From Streptomyces mangrovi (lineage in GTDB: Bacteria > Actinomycetota > Actinomycetes > Streptomycetales > Streptomycetaceae): 64,000 nucleotides of DNA. Positions 53,605-62,152 of this stretch are shown here, one piece after another; position 1 is the stretch's first letter, and every line of letters starts with the position of its first letter. The stretch is taken from NCBI RefSeq assembly GCF_900114215.1, contig NZ_FOSG01000009.1, forward strand, positions 1 to 64,000, in the 5' to 3' direction. The notes beneath the pieces were generated by a model. That model saw nothing but the letters and a program-made list of their open reading frames with translations, had not been told where the DNA came from and did no database searches. Position numbers and translations under genes: made by a program.

Positions 53605-54444
53605 TCAGACCGCAGCGTCAGGCCGCACCGCCAGCTCGTCCAGAGCCTTGAGCAGCCCCGGCAGCTCCGAACCGCGGCCCACCGGGAGCACCTCGCCGGG
53701 CTCGTCGTCCAGCAGGACGAACGCGATGTCGTCGGTGCGCGCCACCAGGCTCCAGCCGGGCCCGTCCGCACGCAGAGTCCGCGCCTCCTCGGTGGCGAAG
53801 GCGGAACGGATCCGGCCGGGCGGCGGCGGGGAGTGCACGTAGCCGCGAGCCTCCTCCAGAACGTGCCGGACCCTGCTGTCGGGGTTCTCACCCGGCTCGA
53901 CGAACGTCACGTCCGCCTCGACCCGGGCGCGCCAGTCCGTCCACTGCAACGCGATCTCGTCCGCGCCCAGCCGTCGCTGCGCCGGGCCCCAGCGCGAGGT
54001 GTCCGGCGGGGACAGCGGTGCCCGGCCGCCGTCCAGTTCCGGATCGGGCTCCGGGTCGTGGGGGGCGGGGACACCGGGCGCGGCAACCGCCAGCGCCAGC
54101 GGCCAGCCGGGCAGCACGGCGGCGATCGTCCGCTCGTCCGGGGACAGGTCGTACTCCATGCCGCAGTCCCAGGCGGCGATCGCGCACGCCACGAGGGACA
54201 CGTCCTCCGTGACGACGGTCCAGCGCGCGCCCTGCCCGTCCTGGCCGAGAACGAGGCCGTGGCCCTCCGCGTACGGCTCCAGCCCCAGAGCGGCGCACGC
54301 CTCGGGGTAGTCGTCGCCGAGGACGCTCGGGAACTGTGCGGGGGTGAGCAGTGCCGCGGTCAGCACGTACAGCGCGTCGTCGCTCCCGCCGCGCGCGTCC
54401 TGTGCCTCTGCCACGTCGGCCTCCTCTCCGGACTCTCCGGACAT
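53605..54444 (-). CDS. Hypothetical acidic protein
   Basis: 279 residues, Asp/Glu-rich with no signal or helix. WDCGMEYDLSPDERTIAAVLPGWPLALAVAAPG in the middle and a C-terminal PGWSLVARTDDIAFVLLDDEPGEVLPVGRGSELP. Looks like a soluble cytosolic protein of a Streptomyces-specific group I cannot name. ATG at 54442-54444. Confidence 0.65.
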   Translation of the reverse strand: MSGESGEEADVAEAQDARGGSDDALYVLTAALLTPAQFPSVLGDDYPEACAALGLEPYAEGHGLVLGQDGQGARWTVVTEDVSLVACAIAAWDCGMEYDLSPDERTIAAVLPGWPLALAVAAPGVPAPHDPEPDPELDGGRAPLSPPDTSRWGPAQRRLGADEIALQWTDWRARVEADVTFVEPGENPDSRVRHVLEEARGYVHSPPPPGRIRSAFATEEARTLRADGPGWSLVARTDDIAFVLLDDEPGEVLPVGRGSELPGLLKALDELAVRPDAAV

Positions 54445-54546
54445 CGTCCGCGCACCCTAGCCATGTCAGGGGGGCGGCGTCGAGAGACCGGGGACACACC
54501 GGGGCGCCCTCCTCGGCCCGTGAGCCCGGGGGACCGCGAGCGGTGC

Positions 54547-55164
54547 TCAGTCGCGCACGGCCAGCGCGAAGTAGCGGTGGTCCTCGTCGGCGCAGGAGAC
54601 CAGGCGCCAGCCCGCGGCCGCCAGCAGGGGGCGGAGGTTCGGCTCGGCCCGCGGGTCGTCGGGCCTGAGCGGGCGCCCGTGCCGGGCGGCGAGAGCGGCG
54701 CGCCCGACCGGATGGAACAGCGCGAGACGGCCGCCGGGCCGGACCACCCGGGCCAGTTCCCGCAGGCCGCCGGCCGGGTCGGGCAGGTGCGACACCAGGC
54801 CGGCCGCGAACACCGCGTCGAGCACTCCGCCGCGCAGCGGCAGCCGGGCGGCGTCGGCGACGGTCAGCAGTGCGCCGCGGTGCCGTCCGGCCAGGACGGC
54901 GACCTCCAGCATCGCCGGGGTGAGATCGACGCCCACCACCGTGCCCTGTCTGCCCACCGCCGCGCGCAGCGCGGGCAGCGCGCGCCCGGTGCCGCAGCCG
55001 GCGTCCAGCACCGTGTCGCCGGGGAACAGTCCCAGCTCGGCCACGGCGGCGTCGTAGGCGGGGCCGTCGTCGGGGAAGCGGGCGTCCCAGCCGGCAGCCC
55101 GCTCGGTGAAGAACTCCAGCACACGTGTCCCGTCGTACTTCGTCATACGGTCGTCATCGTCCAC
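54547..55164 (-). CDS. Class I SAM-dependent methyltransferase
   Basis: 205 residues. Motif I VLDAGCGTGRALPAL near 50, acidic VGVDLTPAML near 77, motif III LARVVRPGGRLALFHP near 140. GTG 55164 preferred because aaagg precedes it by 8 bases; ATG 55146 gives a protein six residues shorter. Substrate unknown. Confidence 0.8.
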   Translation of the reverse strand: MDDDDRMTKYDGTRVLEFFTERAAGWDARFPDDGPAYDAAVAELGLFPGDTVLDAGCGTGRALPALRAAVGRQGTVVGVDLTPAMLEVAVLAGRHRGALLTVADAARLPLRGGVLDAVFAAGLVSHLPDPAGGLRELARVVRPGGRLALFHPVGRAALAARHGRPLRPDDPRAEPNLRPLLAAAGWRLVSCADEDHRYFALAVRD

Positions 55165-55318
55165 TGCCGGTGCCTTTCCCGTTGACCGATCCCGGTACCC
55201 CTGCTTCCGGTTTCCTTCCTGTTCCGACCGGGCGGCGGGCGGCCGAGATCGGTGGTTGCCCCGGGGCCCGTCGTGGGTAAGGCTGGCACCGCGTGACCAT
55301 GAGAAGGGGGAATCGGGG

Positions 55319-55711
55319 ATGGCCCTGAGCAGTGAGCTGGACTGGCTGCTGGACGATCTGACGCAGCGGATGCCTTCGGTACGACATGCGCTGGTGCTCT
55401 CGAACGACGGGCTGGTCACCGGAGCCGCCCAGAGCCTGGAGCGGAGCGAGGCCGAACACCTGGCCGCCGTCGCGTCCGGGCTGCACAGCCTGGCCAGAGG
55501 CACGGGGGAGCACTTCCATGTGGGCCGAGCGCGGCAGACGATGATCGAGTTCGACGAGGGGATGCTCTTCGTGACGGCCGCCGGAGACGGCAGCTGTCTG
55601 TGCGTGCTCGCCGAGGCGGAGGCCGATCTGGGCCAGATCGCCTACGAGACGACCCTGCTGGTGAACCGGGTCGGCGAGCACCTGGGAGTGGCCATGCGCA
55701 ACGACCGCTGA
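55319..55711 (+). CDS. Roadblock/LC7 (MglB/CvnB-like) protein
   Basis: 130 residues: LDWLLDDLTQRMPSVRHALVLSNDGLVTGAA opens the roadblock domain; ETTLLVNRVGEHLG ends it. In Streptomyces conservons this protein is CvnB with a kinase (CvnA), DUF742 (CvnC) and GTPase (CvnD); none of these is next to it. Acts as a GTPase-activating partner in related systems. Confidence 0.9.
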   Translation: MALSSELDWLLDDLTQRMPSVRHALVLSNDGLVTGAAQSLERSEAEHLAAVASGLHSLARGTGEHFHVGRARQTMIEFDEGMLFVTAAGDGSCLCVLAEAEADLGQIAYETTLLVNRVGEHLGVAMRNDR

Positions 55712-55875
55712 GCGGCGGCCCGGGGCCGGCCGCCCCGCCGGGCCATCGCAGGCCTTACCCCGGACACAGTCCCACCAGGGCTTTCTCCAGGTTTTCCACA
55801 GGTTCCCCGGAGTGGATCGACAGCGGACTACCTTCGTCGCACACGGTAGTCGTCGAGATGCTCAGGGGGATCACC

Positions 55876-56865
55876 ATGCCGGTCGGACTGGTACGGGCGG
55901 AGAAAACCGGTACACGGGAGACGGACGCGGTGGAGGCCGTGCCGATGGGTGAGGCGCACCGGATGCTGGGAATCAGGCCGAGGGAGCTGGAACTGGCCGT
56001 GGAGCTGGGCGCGCTGTCGACGGTGGCGTCGCGGCGCGAGAGCCGTCACCGCCGGGTGCCGGTGGCCGAACTGGCCCGGGTGCGCGCCGAGGAGGGGTTT
56101 CCGGCCACTTTGCGTGAGCGGTTGCGTCTGGTCGGTGCACGGGAGGGCGCCGGGCTGCTGGGTGTCACCGCGGTGCGCTTCACGCGGCTGGCCCGGGCCG
56201 GCTGCTTCGGGCCGGTGCGTTTCTCCCTCAACCGGTACCGGGCGGTGGTCTGGCTCTACCTCGCCAGCGAGCTGCGGGACGTCGCCGAGTGCCGGCCGGC
56301 GCTGCTGCGCGGCCCGCTGCCCGAGGGGCTGCTGCGCGTCCTGGCCGAGGGCGAGGACTGGCGTCCGCGCCACTGGCGCAACCGGCGGATCGCCCAGGCG
56401 GTCCGCCGGACGGACGATCCGTGGGCGGCGGCCGCCGCCCACGCCGCGGTGCTCACACCGGAGGTACTGGAGGAGGCCGTACCGGATCCGGCCGAGCGGG
56501 CCCGCCTGGCGGAACTGCGGCCGGAGCTGACCACCGCCCGGCCGGAGTCCCTCGCGGCCAGGAGGGTCGTGCGGGGGTTGCTCACGGCCGACGGCGAGGA
56601 TGAGGTTCTCCGGCACCGGCTGGGCCTGACGCTGGCGCTGAGCACGGCGCGATCGGCCCGTTCCCGGTGCCGGCCGGAGCGGGAGCACCGGCCGGCCGGG
56701 AACGCAGAAGCCGGAGGAGCCGGAAGAGCTGGAGGAGGGGGACCGGTTCCGCTCCCTTTGGGAGATTTCCTCCCGTGTCACGAAGCCCGTCAGTCGCCCC
56801 CGCCGGCCGTGGACCCGTCCCCGCGCGCTCCCGCGGCCGCCGTCAGAGCTGTCCCACGTCGATGA
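55876..56865 (+). CDS. DUF6397-family protein
   Basis: 329 residues. N-terminal half looks like a helix-turn-helix or excisionase-like fold (MGEAHRMLGIRPRELELAVELGALSTVASR, RVPVAELARVRAEEGFP). The C-terminal third is low-complexity Gly/Pro/Ala. ATG 55876 behind aggggga; another ATG at 55858. Its end overlaps the helicase gene by 23 bases; the two are often adjacent in Streptomyces. Confidence 0.7.
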   Translation: MPVGLVRAEKTGTRETDAVEAVPMGEAHRMLGIRPRELELAVELGALSTVASRRESRHRRVPVAELARVRAEEGFPATLRERLRLVGAREGAGLLGVTAVRFTRLARAGCFGPVRFSLNRYRAVVWLYLASELRDVAECRPALLRGPLPEGLLRVLAEGEDWRPRHWRNRRIAQAVRRTDDPWAAAAAHAAVLTPEVLEEAVPDPAERARLAELRPELTTARPESLAARRVVRGLLTADGEDEVLRHRLGLTLALSTARSARSRCRPEREHRPAGNAEAGGAGRAGGGGPVPLPLGDFLPCHEARQSPPPAVDPSPRAPAAAVRAVPRR

Positions 56866-59365
56866 CCTTGAGCACCGCCCGGCCCTCCTCGTCGGAGGCG
56901 GTGAGGTCGACCTCCGCGGTGATCCCCCAGTCGTGGTCGCCGCCGGGATCGGCGAACGTCTGCCGCACCCGCCACAGGCCTTCCTCGGGACGCTCCTCGA
57001 TCCGCAGCAGCTTCGGGCCGCGGGCGTCCGGACCGGTGCCCAGGTCGTCGTACTCCTCCCAGTACGCGTCCATGGCCTCGGCCCAGGCGTCGGCGTCCCA
57101 GCCGGCCTCGGCGTCCAGCTCGCCCAGCTCCTCGACCTTGTCCAGGGCGGCCAGCTCCACCCGCCGGAACATCGCGTTGCGCACCAGCACGCGGAAGGCA
57201 CGGGCGTTGGCGGTGACGGGCTTGACCTGGTCGGCGCGGTCCTGGGCCTCCTCGGCGGTCTCGTCCTCGGGGTTGGCCAGCTGCTCCCACTCGTCCAGCA
57301 GGCTGGAGTCGACCTGGCGCACCATCTCGCCCAGCCACTCGACGATGTCCTGGAAGTCCTCGGACTTCCGGTCGTCGGGCACGGTGTGCTCCAGCGCCTT
57401 GTAGGCGCTGGCCAGATAGCGCAGCACGATGCCCTCGGTGCGGGCCAGCTCGTAGTGGGAGACGAACTCCCCGAAGGTCATGGCCCGTTCGTACATGTCA
57501 CGGATCACGGATTTGGGGGACAGGGGATGGTCGCCGACCCACGGATGGCTCTTGCGGTAGACGCCGTAGGCGTGGAAGAGCAACTCCTCCAGCGGCTTGG
57601 GGTAGCCGATGTCCGCCAGCCGCTCCATGCGTTCCTCGTACTCGACGCCGTCGGCCTTCATCTGTGCGACGGCCTCGCCCCTGGCCTTGTTCTGCTGGGC
57701 GGCCAGGATCTGCCGCGGGTCGTCCAGCGTGGACTCCACCACGGAGACCATGTCCAGCGCGTACGAGGGGGACTCGGGGTCCAGCAGCTCGAACGCGGCG
57801 AGAGCGAAGGTCGACAGCGGCTGGTTGAGCGCGAAGTCCTGCTGGAGGTCCACGGTCAGCCGGATACGGCGCCCCTCGGCGTCGGGTGCGTCCAGCCGCT
57901 CGACGACCCCGCCGTCCAGGAGGGAGCGGTAGATGGCGATCGCCCGCCGGATGTGGCGCAGCTGGCTGCGCCGGTCCTCGTGGTTGTCCTCCAGCAGCTT
58001 GCGCATCGCGGCGAAGGCGTCACCGGGCCGGGCGATGACGGACAGCAGCATCGCGTGGGTCACCCTGAAACGGGAGGTGAGCGGCTCCGGATCGGAGGCG
58101 ATCAGCTTCTCGAAGGTCTGCCCGCTCCAGTTGACGAAGCCCTCCGGGGCCTTCTTCCGCACCACCTTACGGCGCTTCTTCGGGTCGTCGCCCGCCTTGG
58201 CGAGGGCCTTCTCGTTCTCGACGACGTGCTCGGGAGCCTGGGCCACGACCAGGCCCGCGGTGTCGAAACCGGCCCGGCCGGCGCGGCCCGCGATCTGGTG
58301 GAACTCCCGTGCCCGCAGCACCCGCACCCGGTTGCCGTCGTACTTGGTCAGCGCGGTGAACAGCACCGTGCGGATGGGCACGTTGACGCCCACCCCGAGG
58401 GTGTCGGTACCGCAGATCACCTTCAGCAGGCCCGCCTGGGCCAGCCTCTCCACCAGCCGCCGGTACTTCGGCAGCATTCCGGCGTGGTGCACCCCGATGC
58501 CGTGCCGGACGTAGCGCGAGAGGTTCCGCCCGAACTTGGTGGTGAAGCGGAAGTTGCCGATCAGCTTGGCGATCTCGTCCTTCTCGGCGCGCGAGCACAT
58601 GTTGATGCTCATCAGCGCCTGGGCGCGCTCCACCGCCTGGGCCTGGGTGAAGTGCACGATGTAGACCGGAGCCTGGTGGGTCTCGAGCAGTTCGGTCAGC
58701 GTCTCGGTCAGGCCGGTCGTGCGGTATTCGTAACTCAGCGGCACCGGCCGGGTGGCGGAGCGCACCACGGCGGTCGGACGCCCGGTGCGCCGCGTCAGGT
58801 CCTTTTCGAACCTGCTCACGTCGCCGAGCGTCGCCGACATCAGGACGAACTGCGCCCGGGGCAGCTCCAGCAGCGGGATCTGCCAGGCCCAGCCGCGGTC
58901 CGGTTCGGCGTAGAAGTGGAACTCGTCCATCACGACCTGGCCGATGTCGGCGTCCGCTCCGTCGCGCAGCGCGATGGAGGCGAGCACCTCGGCGGTGCAG
59001 CAGATGACGGGCGCGTCGGCGTTGACCGAGGCGTCGCCGGTGAGCATGCCGACGTTCTCGGTGCCGAAGATCTTGCACAGGTCGAAGAACTTCTCCGACA
59101 CCAGGGCCTTGATGGGGGCGGTGTAGAAGGTGACCTTGTCCTGGGCGAGCGCGGCGAAGTGCGCCCCGGCCGCGACCAGGCTCTTGCCGGACCCGGTCGG
59201 CGTGGACAGGATGACGTTCGCCCCGGAGACCACTTCGATCAGCGCCTCCTCCTGGGCGGGATAGAGCGTGATGCCCCGTCCCTCGGCCCAGCCGGAGAAG
59301 GCTTCGTAGAGAGTGTCGGGATCTGCGGTGCTCGGCATCTGATCGATAAGGGTCACGCCCTCCAT
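56843..59365 (-). CDS. DEAD/DEAH-box helicase with C-terminal DUF3516
   Basis: 840 residues. Walker A STPTGSGKS near 57, motif II DEFHFY (in place of DEAH), motif III MSATLGD, motif V CGTDTLGVGVNVP and VI HQIAGRAGRAG, then DUF3516 over the C-terminal 350 residues. Similar to Ski2-like RNA helicases. ATG 59363-59365; no ribosome site clear. Confidence 0.93.
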   Translation of the reverse strand: MEGVTLIDQMPSTADPDTLYEAFSGWAEGRGITLYPAQEEALIEVVSGANVILSTPTGSGKSLVAAGAHFAALAQDKVTFYTAPIKALVSEKFFDLCKIFGTENVGMLTGDASVNADAPVICCTAEVLASIALRDGADADIGQVVMDEFHFYAEPDRGWAWQIPLLELPRAQFVLMSATLGDVSRFEKDLTRRTGRPTAVVRSATRPVPLSYEYRTTGLTETLTELLETHQAPVYIVHFTQAQAVERAQALMSINMCSRAEKDEIAKLIGNFRFTTKFGRNLSRYVRHGIGVHHAGMLPKYRRLVERLAQAGLLKVICGTDTLGVGVNVPIRTVLFTALTKYDGNRVRVLRAREFHQIAGRAGRAGFDTAGLVVAQAPEHVVENEKALAKAGDDPKKRRKVVRKKAPEGFVNWSGQTFEKLIASDPEPLTSRFRVTHAMLLSVIARPGDAFAAMRKLLEDNHEDRRSQLRHIRRAIAIYRSLLDGGVVERLDAPDAEGRRIRLTVDLQQDFALNQPLSTFALAAFELLDPESPSYALDMVSVVESTLDDPRQILAAQQNKARGEAVAQMKADGVEYEERMERLADIGYPKPLEELLFHAYGVYRKSHPWVGDHPLSPKSVIRDMYERAMTFGEFVSHYELARTEGIVLRYLASAYKALEHTVPDDRKSEDFQDIVEWLGEMVRQVDSSLLDEWEQLANPEDETAEEAQDRADQVKPVTANARAFRVLVRNAMFRRVELAALDKVEELGELDAEAGWDADAWAEAMDAYWEEYDDLGTGPDARGPKLLRIEERPEEGLWRVRQTFADPGGDHDWGITAEVDLTASDEEGRAVLKVIDVGQL

Positions 59366-59477
59366 ACTGCCTGCCGCGGCGCCCGCGGTGGGAACCGGCC
59401 GACCGCACGAAGATCATCGGCACTACGCTGTGCCACCGGCACAACGCAGGAGCGAGCGCGATGGGGTGGGGACGCAC

Positions 59478-60272
59478 ATGATGGGACCGGCGCATTCACT
59501 GTCGGGGGCGGCGGCGTGGCTGGGGGTGGGAGCGGCGGCGGACGCCCTGGACCGGCCGATGCCGTGGCCGGTCCTGGTGGTCGGTGCCCTGATCTGCGCG
59601 GGCGCTGCCCTCGCGCCCGACCTGGACCACAAGTCGGCGACGATCTCCCGCGCCTTCGGCCCGCTCTCCAGATGGCTGTGCATGGTGATCGAGAAACTCT
59701 CGTGCGCGGTCTACAAGGCCACCCGCAAGTCCGGCGACCCGCGCCGAGCGGGAGGCCACCGCACCCTCACCCACACCTGGCTGTGGGCGGTGGCGATGGG
59801 CGCCGGTTTCTCGGCCTTCGCGATACTCGGCGGACGCTGGGCGGTGCTGGGCATCCTCTTCGTCCACATGGTGCTGGCAGTCGAGGGCCTGCTGTGGCGG
59901 GCGGCGCGGGTCTCCAGCGACGTTCTGGTGTGGCTGCTGGGGGCGACCAGCGCCTGGATCCTGGCGGACATCCTGAACAAGCCCGGGAACGGGGCGGACT
60001 GGCTGTTCACCGCGCCCGGCCAGGAGTACCTGTGGCTGGGACTGCCGATCGTGCTGGGCGCCCTGGTCCACGACCTCGGCGACGCCATCACCGTCTCCGG
60101 CTGCCCGGTGCTGTGGCCGATACCCGTGGGAAGCAAGCGCTGGTACCCGCTGGGCACACCCAAGCCCATGCGGTTCAAGGCGGGCAGCTGGGTCGAGGTG
60201 CAGGTCCTGATGCCCGGCTTCATGCTGGCCGGCGGGCTGAGCGGGCTGTGGGCCGTGGGCTTCCTGGGCTGA
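59478..60272 (+). CDS. YdjM-like membrane metal-dependent hydrolase
   Basis: 264 residues with about six helices. HSLSG near residue 6, PDLDHKSATISR near 48 and GGHRTLTHTWLWA near 93 supply the usual His/Asp set; LVHDLGDAITVSGCPVLWP near 198 is conserved. Family is named metal-dependent hydrolase but its reaction is unknown. ATG 59478. Confidence 0.87.
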   Translation: MMGPAHSLSGAAAWLGVGAAADALDRPMPWPVLVVGALICAGAALAPDLDHKSATISRAFGPLSRWLCMVIEKLSCAVYKATRKSGDPRRAGGHRTLTHTWLWAVAMGAGFSAFAILGGRWAVLGILFVHMVLAVEGLLWRAARVSSDVLVWLLGATSAWILADILNKPGNGADWLFTAPGQEYLWLGLPIVLGALVHDLGDAITVSGCPVLWPIPVGSKRWYPLGTPKPMRFKAGSWVEVQVLMPGFMLAGGLSGLWAVGFLG

Positions 60273-60309
60273 GCCCCCCTCGGCCGAGCCGTCCCCGGCC
60301 GCACGGCCC

Positions 60310-60365
60310 GCCCCCTTCCTCCTCCGCGGCCCGGGGCGCCCCGGGCCGCGGAGGAGGAAGGGGGC
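60310..60365. terminator. Perfect 56-bp palindrome between convergent genes
   Basis: 28-base arms 60310-60337 and 60338-60365 without a spacer or mismatch. Lies 37 bases after the membrane hydrolase and 5 before the end of the opposite ABC gene. A strong bidirectional terminator. Confidence 0.85.
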
Positions 60366-60370
60366 CCGGA

Positions 60371-62152
60371 TCAGCCGTGCCAGGACCGCCACAGCGCGGC
60401 GTAGGCGCCGTCGGCGGCGACCAGCTCACCGTGGCTTCCCAGCTCGCTGATCCGGCCGTCCTCCACGACCGCGATCACATCCGCGTCATGCGCGGTGTGC
60501 AGCCGGTGCGCGATCGCCACCACGGTGCGCCCCCTGAGCACCCGCGCCAGGGAGTGCTCCAGATGCCGGGCGGCACGCGGGTCCAGCAGGGACGTCGCCT
60601 CGTCCAGCACCAGGGTGTGCGGATCGGCCAGCACCAGCCGGGCCAGTGCGATCTGCTGGGCCTGGGCCGGGGTGATCGCCTCCCCGCCCGAGCCGACCTC
60701 GCTGTCCAGGCCGTCGGCCAGCTTCCGGGCCCAGCCGGCGGCGTCCACCGCGGCGAGGGCCGCCCACAGCTCGGCGTCGCCGGCGTCCGCGTTCGCCAGC
60801 AGCAGGTTGTCGCGCAGCGAACCGACGAAGACGTGGTGCTCCTGATTGACCAGCGCCACGTGTTCGCGTACACGTTCCGCGGGCATCCGGGACAGCTCGG
60901 CCCCGCCGAGCGTGACCTCGCCCGCCCGCGGCGCGTAGATCCCCGCCAGCAGCCGGCCCAGCGTGGACTTGCCCGCACCCGACGGCCCCACCAGCGCGAC
61001 CCGTGTACCGGGCGTGACGTCCAGCGACACCCCGTGCAGTACGTCGCCGCCCGCGCCGTAACCGAACCGCACCTGGCCGGCCCGCACCTCGCGGCCGTCC
61101 GGGAGCAGCGTGCCGTCGCCGGACTCCGGCTCGATTTCCCGTACCCCGACCAGCCGGGCCAGGGACACCTGGGCGGTCTGGAGCTCGTCGTACCAGCGCA
61201 GGATCAGGCCGATCGGTTCGACCAGCATCTGTGCCAGCAGCGCGCCCGTCGTCAGCTCGCCGACCGAGATCCAGCCCCGCAGCACGAAGAAGCCGCCGAG
61301 CATCAGCACCGAGCCGAGGATCAGCACATGGGTGCCGTTGACGACGGGGAAGAGGACGGTGCGCAACCACAGTGTGTACCGCTCCCATGCCGTCCACCGG
61401 CCGATGCGGTGCTCGGACAGGGCGATCCGGCGCGGGCCCAGCCGGTGGGCCTCCACCGTCCGCCCGGCGTCCACGGTCTCGGCCAGGGCGGCGGCGACGG
61501 CGGCGTAGCCCGCCGCCTCACAGTGGTAGGCGCCGGGCGCCCGCCGGTAGTACCAGCGGCAGCCCGCCAGCAGCAGCGGCAGGGCGATCACGACGGACAG
61601 CGCCAGCGGCGGCGCGGTGGCCGTGAGCGCGCCCAGCAGCAGCGCGGCCCAGACGACGCCGATCGACAACTGGGGCACCGCCTCGCGCATGGCGCCCGCC
61701 AGCCGGTCGATGTCGGTGGTGATCCTGGACAGCAGGTCGCCCGTACCGGCCCGCTCCAGCACACCCGGCGGCAGCCGCACCGAGCGGACCAGGAAGTCCT
61801 CGCGCAGATCCGCCAGCATCCGCTCGCCCAGCACCGCTCCGCGCAGCCGTACCTGCTGGACGAAGACCGTCTGGACGACCAGGGCCGCGGCGAACAGGAC
61901 GACGGTGCGCTCCAGGCGCAGATCGCGGGCCCCCGCCGCGAGGTCCTCCACCACCCGCCCCAGCAGATAGGGGCCGGCCATGGAGGCCAGCACCGCGACG
62001 GCGTTCACCGACACCAGCACGGCGAAGGCCCCGCGGTGCCGCCGGACCAGTTCGCCGACGTAGGCGCGCACGGTATCCGGCGCGCCGACCGGCAGAATCG
62101 CGGCCGCCTCGGACGCGGCGGGATCATGGGCGGGCGGTGCGACGCCGATCAT
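60371..62152 (-). CDS. ABC exporter half, degenerate signature motif
   Basis: 593 residues: six-helix membrane domain then ATPase. Walker A GPSGAGKST is intact near 380; the signature region reads TPAQAQQIALARL in place of LSGGQ; Walker B LVLDEATSLLD and switch His in IAHRLHT are intact. ATG 62150-62152 overlaps the upstream partner's stop (ATGA). Heterodimer with the next gene; see finding on complementary defects. Confidence 0.93.
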   Translation of the reverse strand: MIGVAPPAHDPAASEAAAILPVGAPDTVRAYVGELVRRHRGAFAVLVSVNAVAVLASMAGPYLLGRVVEDLAAGARDLRLERTVVLFAAALVVQTVFVQQVRLRGAVLGERMLADLREDFLVRSVRLPPGVLERAGTGDLLSRITTDIDRLAGAMREAVPQLSIGVVWAALLLGALTATAPPLALSVVIALPLLLAGCRWYYRRAPGAYHCEAAGYAAVAAALAETVDAGRTVEAHRLGPRRIALSEHRIGRWTAWERYTLWLRTVLFPVVNGTHVLILGSVLMLGGFFVLRGWISVGELTTGALLAQMLVEPIGLILRWYDELQTAQVSLARLVGVREIEPESGDGTLLPDGREVRAGQVRFGYGAGGDVLHGVSLDVTPGTRVALVGPSGAGKSTLGRLLAGIYAPRAGEVTLGGAELSRMPAERVREHVALVNQEHHVFVGSLRDNLLLANADAGDAELWAALAAVDAAGWARKLADGLDSEVGSGGEAITPAQAQQIALARLVLADPHTLVLDEATSLLDPRAARHLEHSLARVLRGRTVVAIAHRLHTAHDADVIAVVEDGRISELGSHGELVAADGAYAALWRSWHG

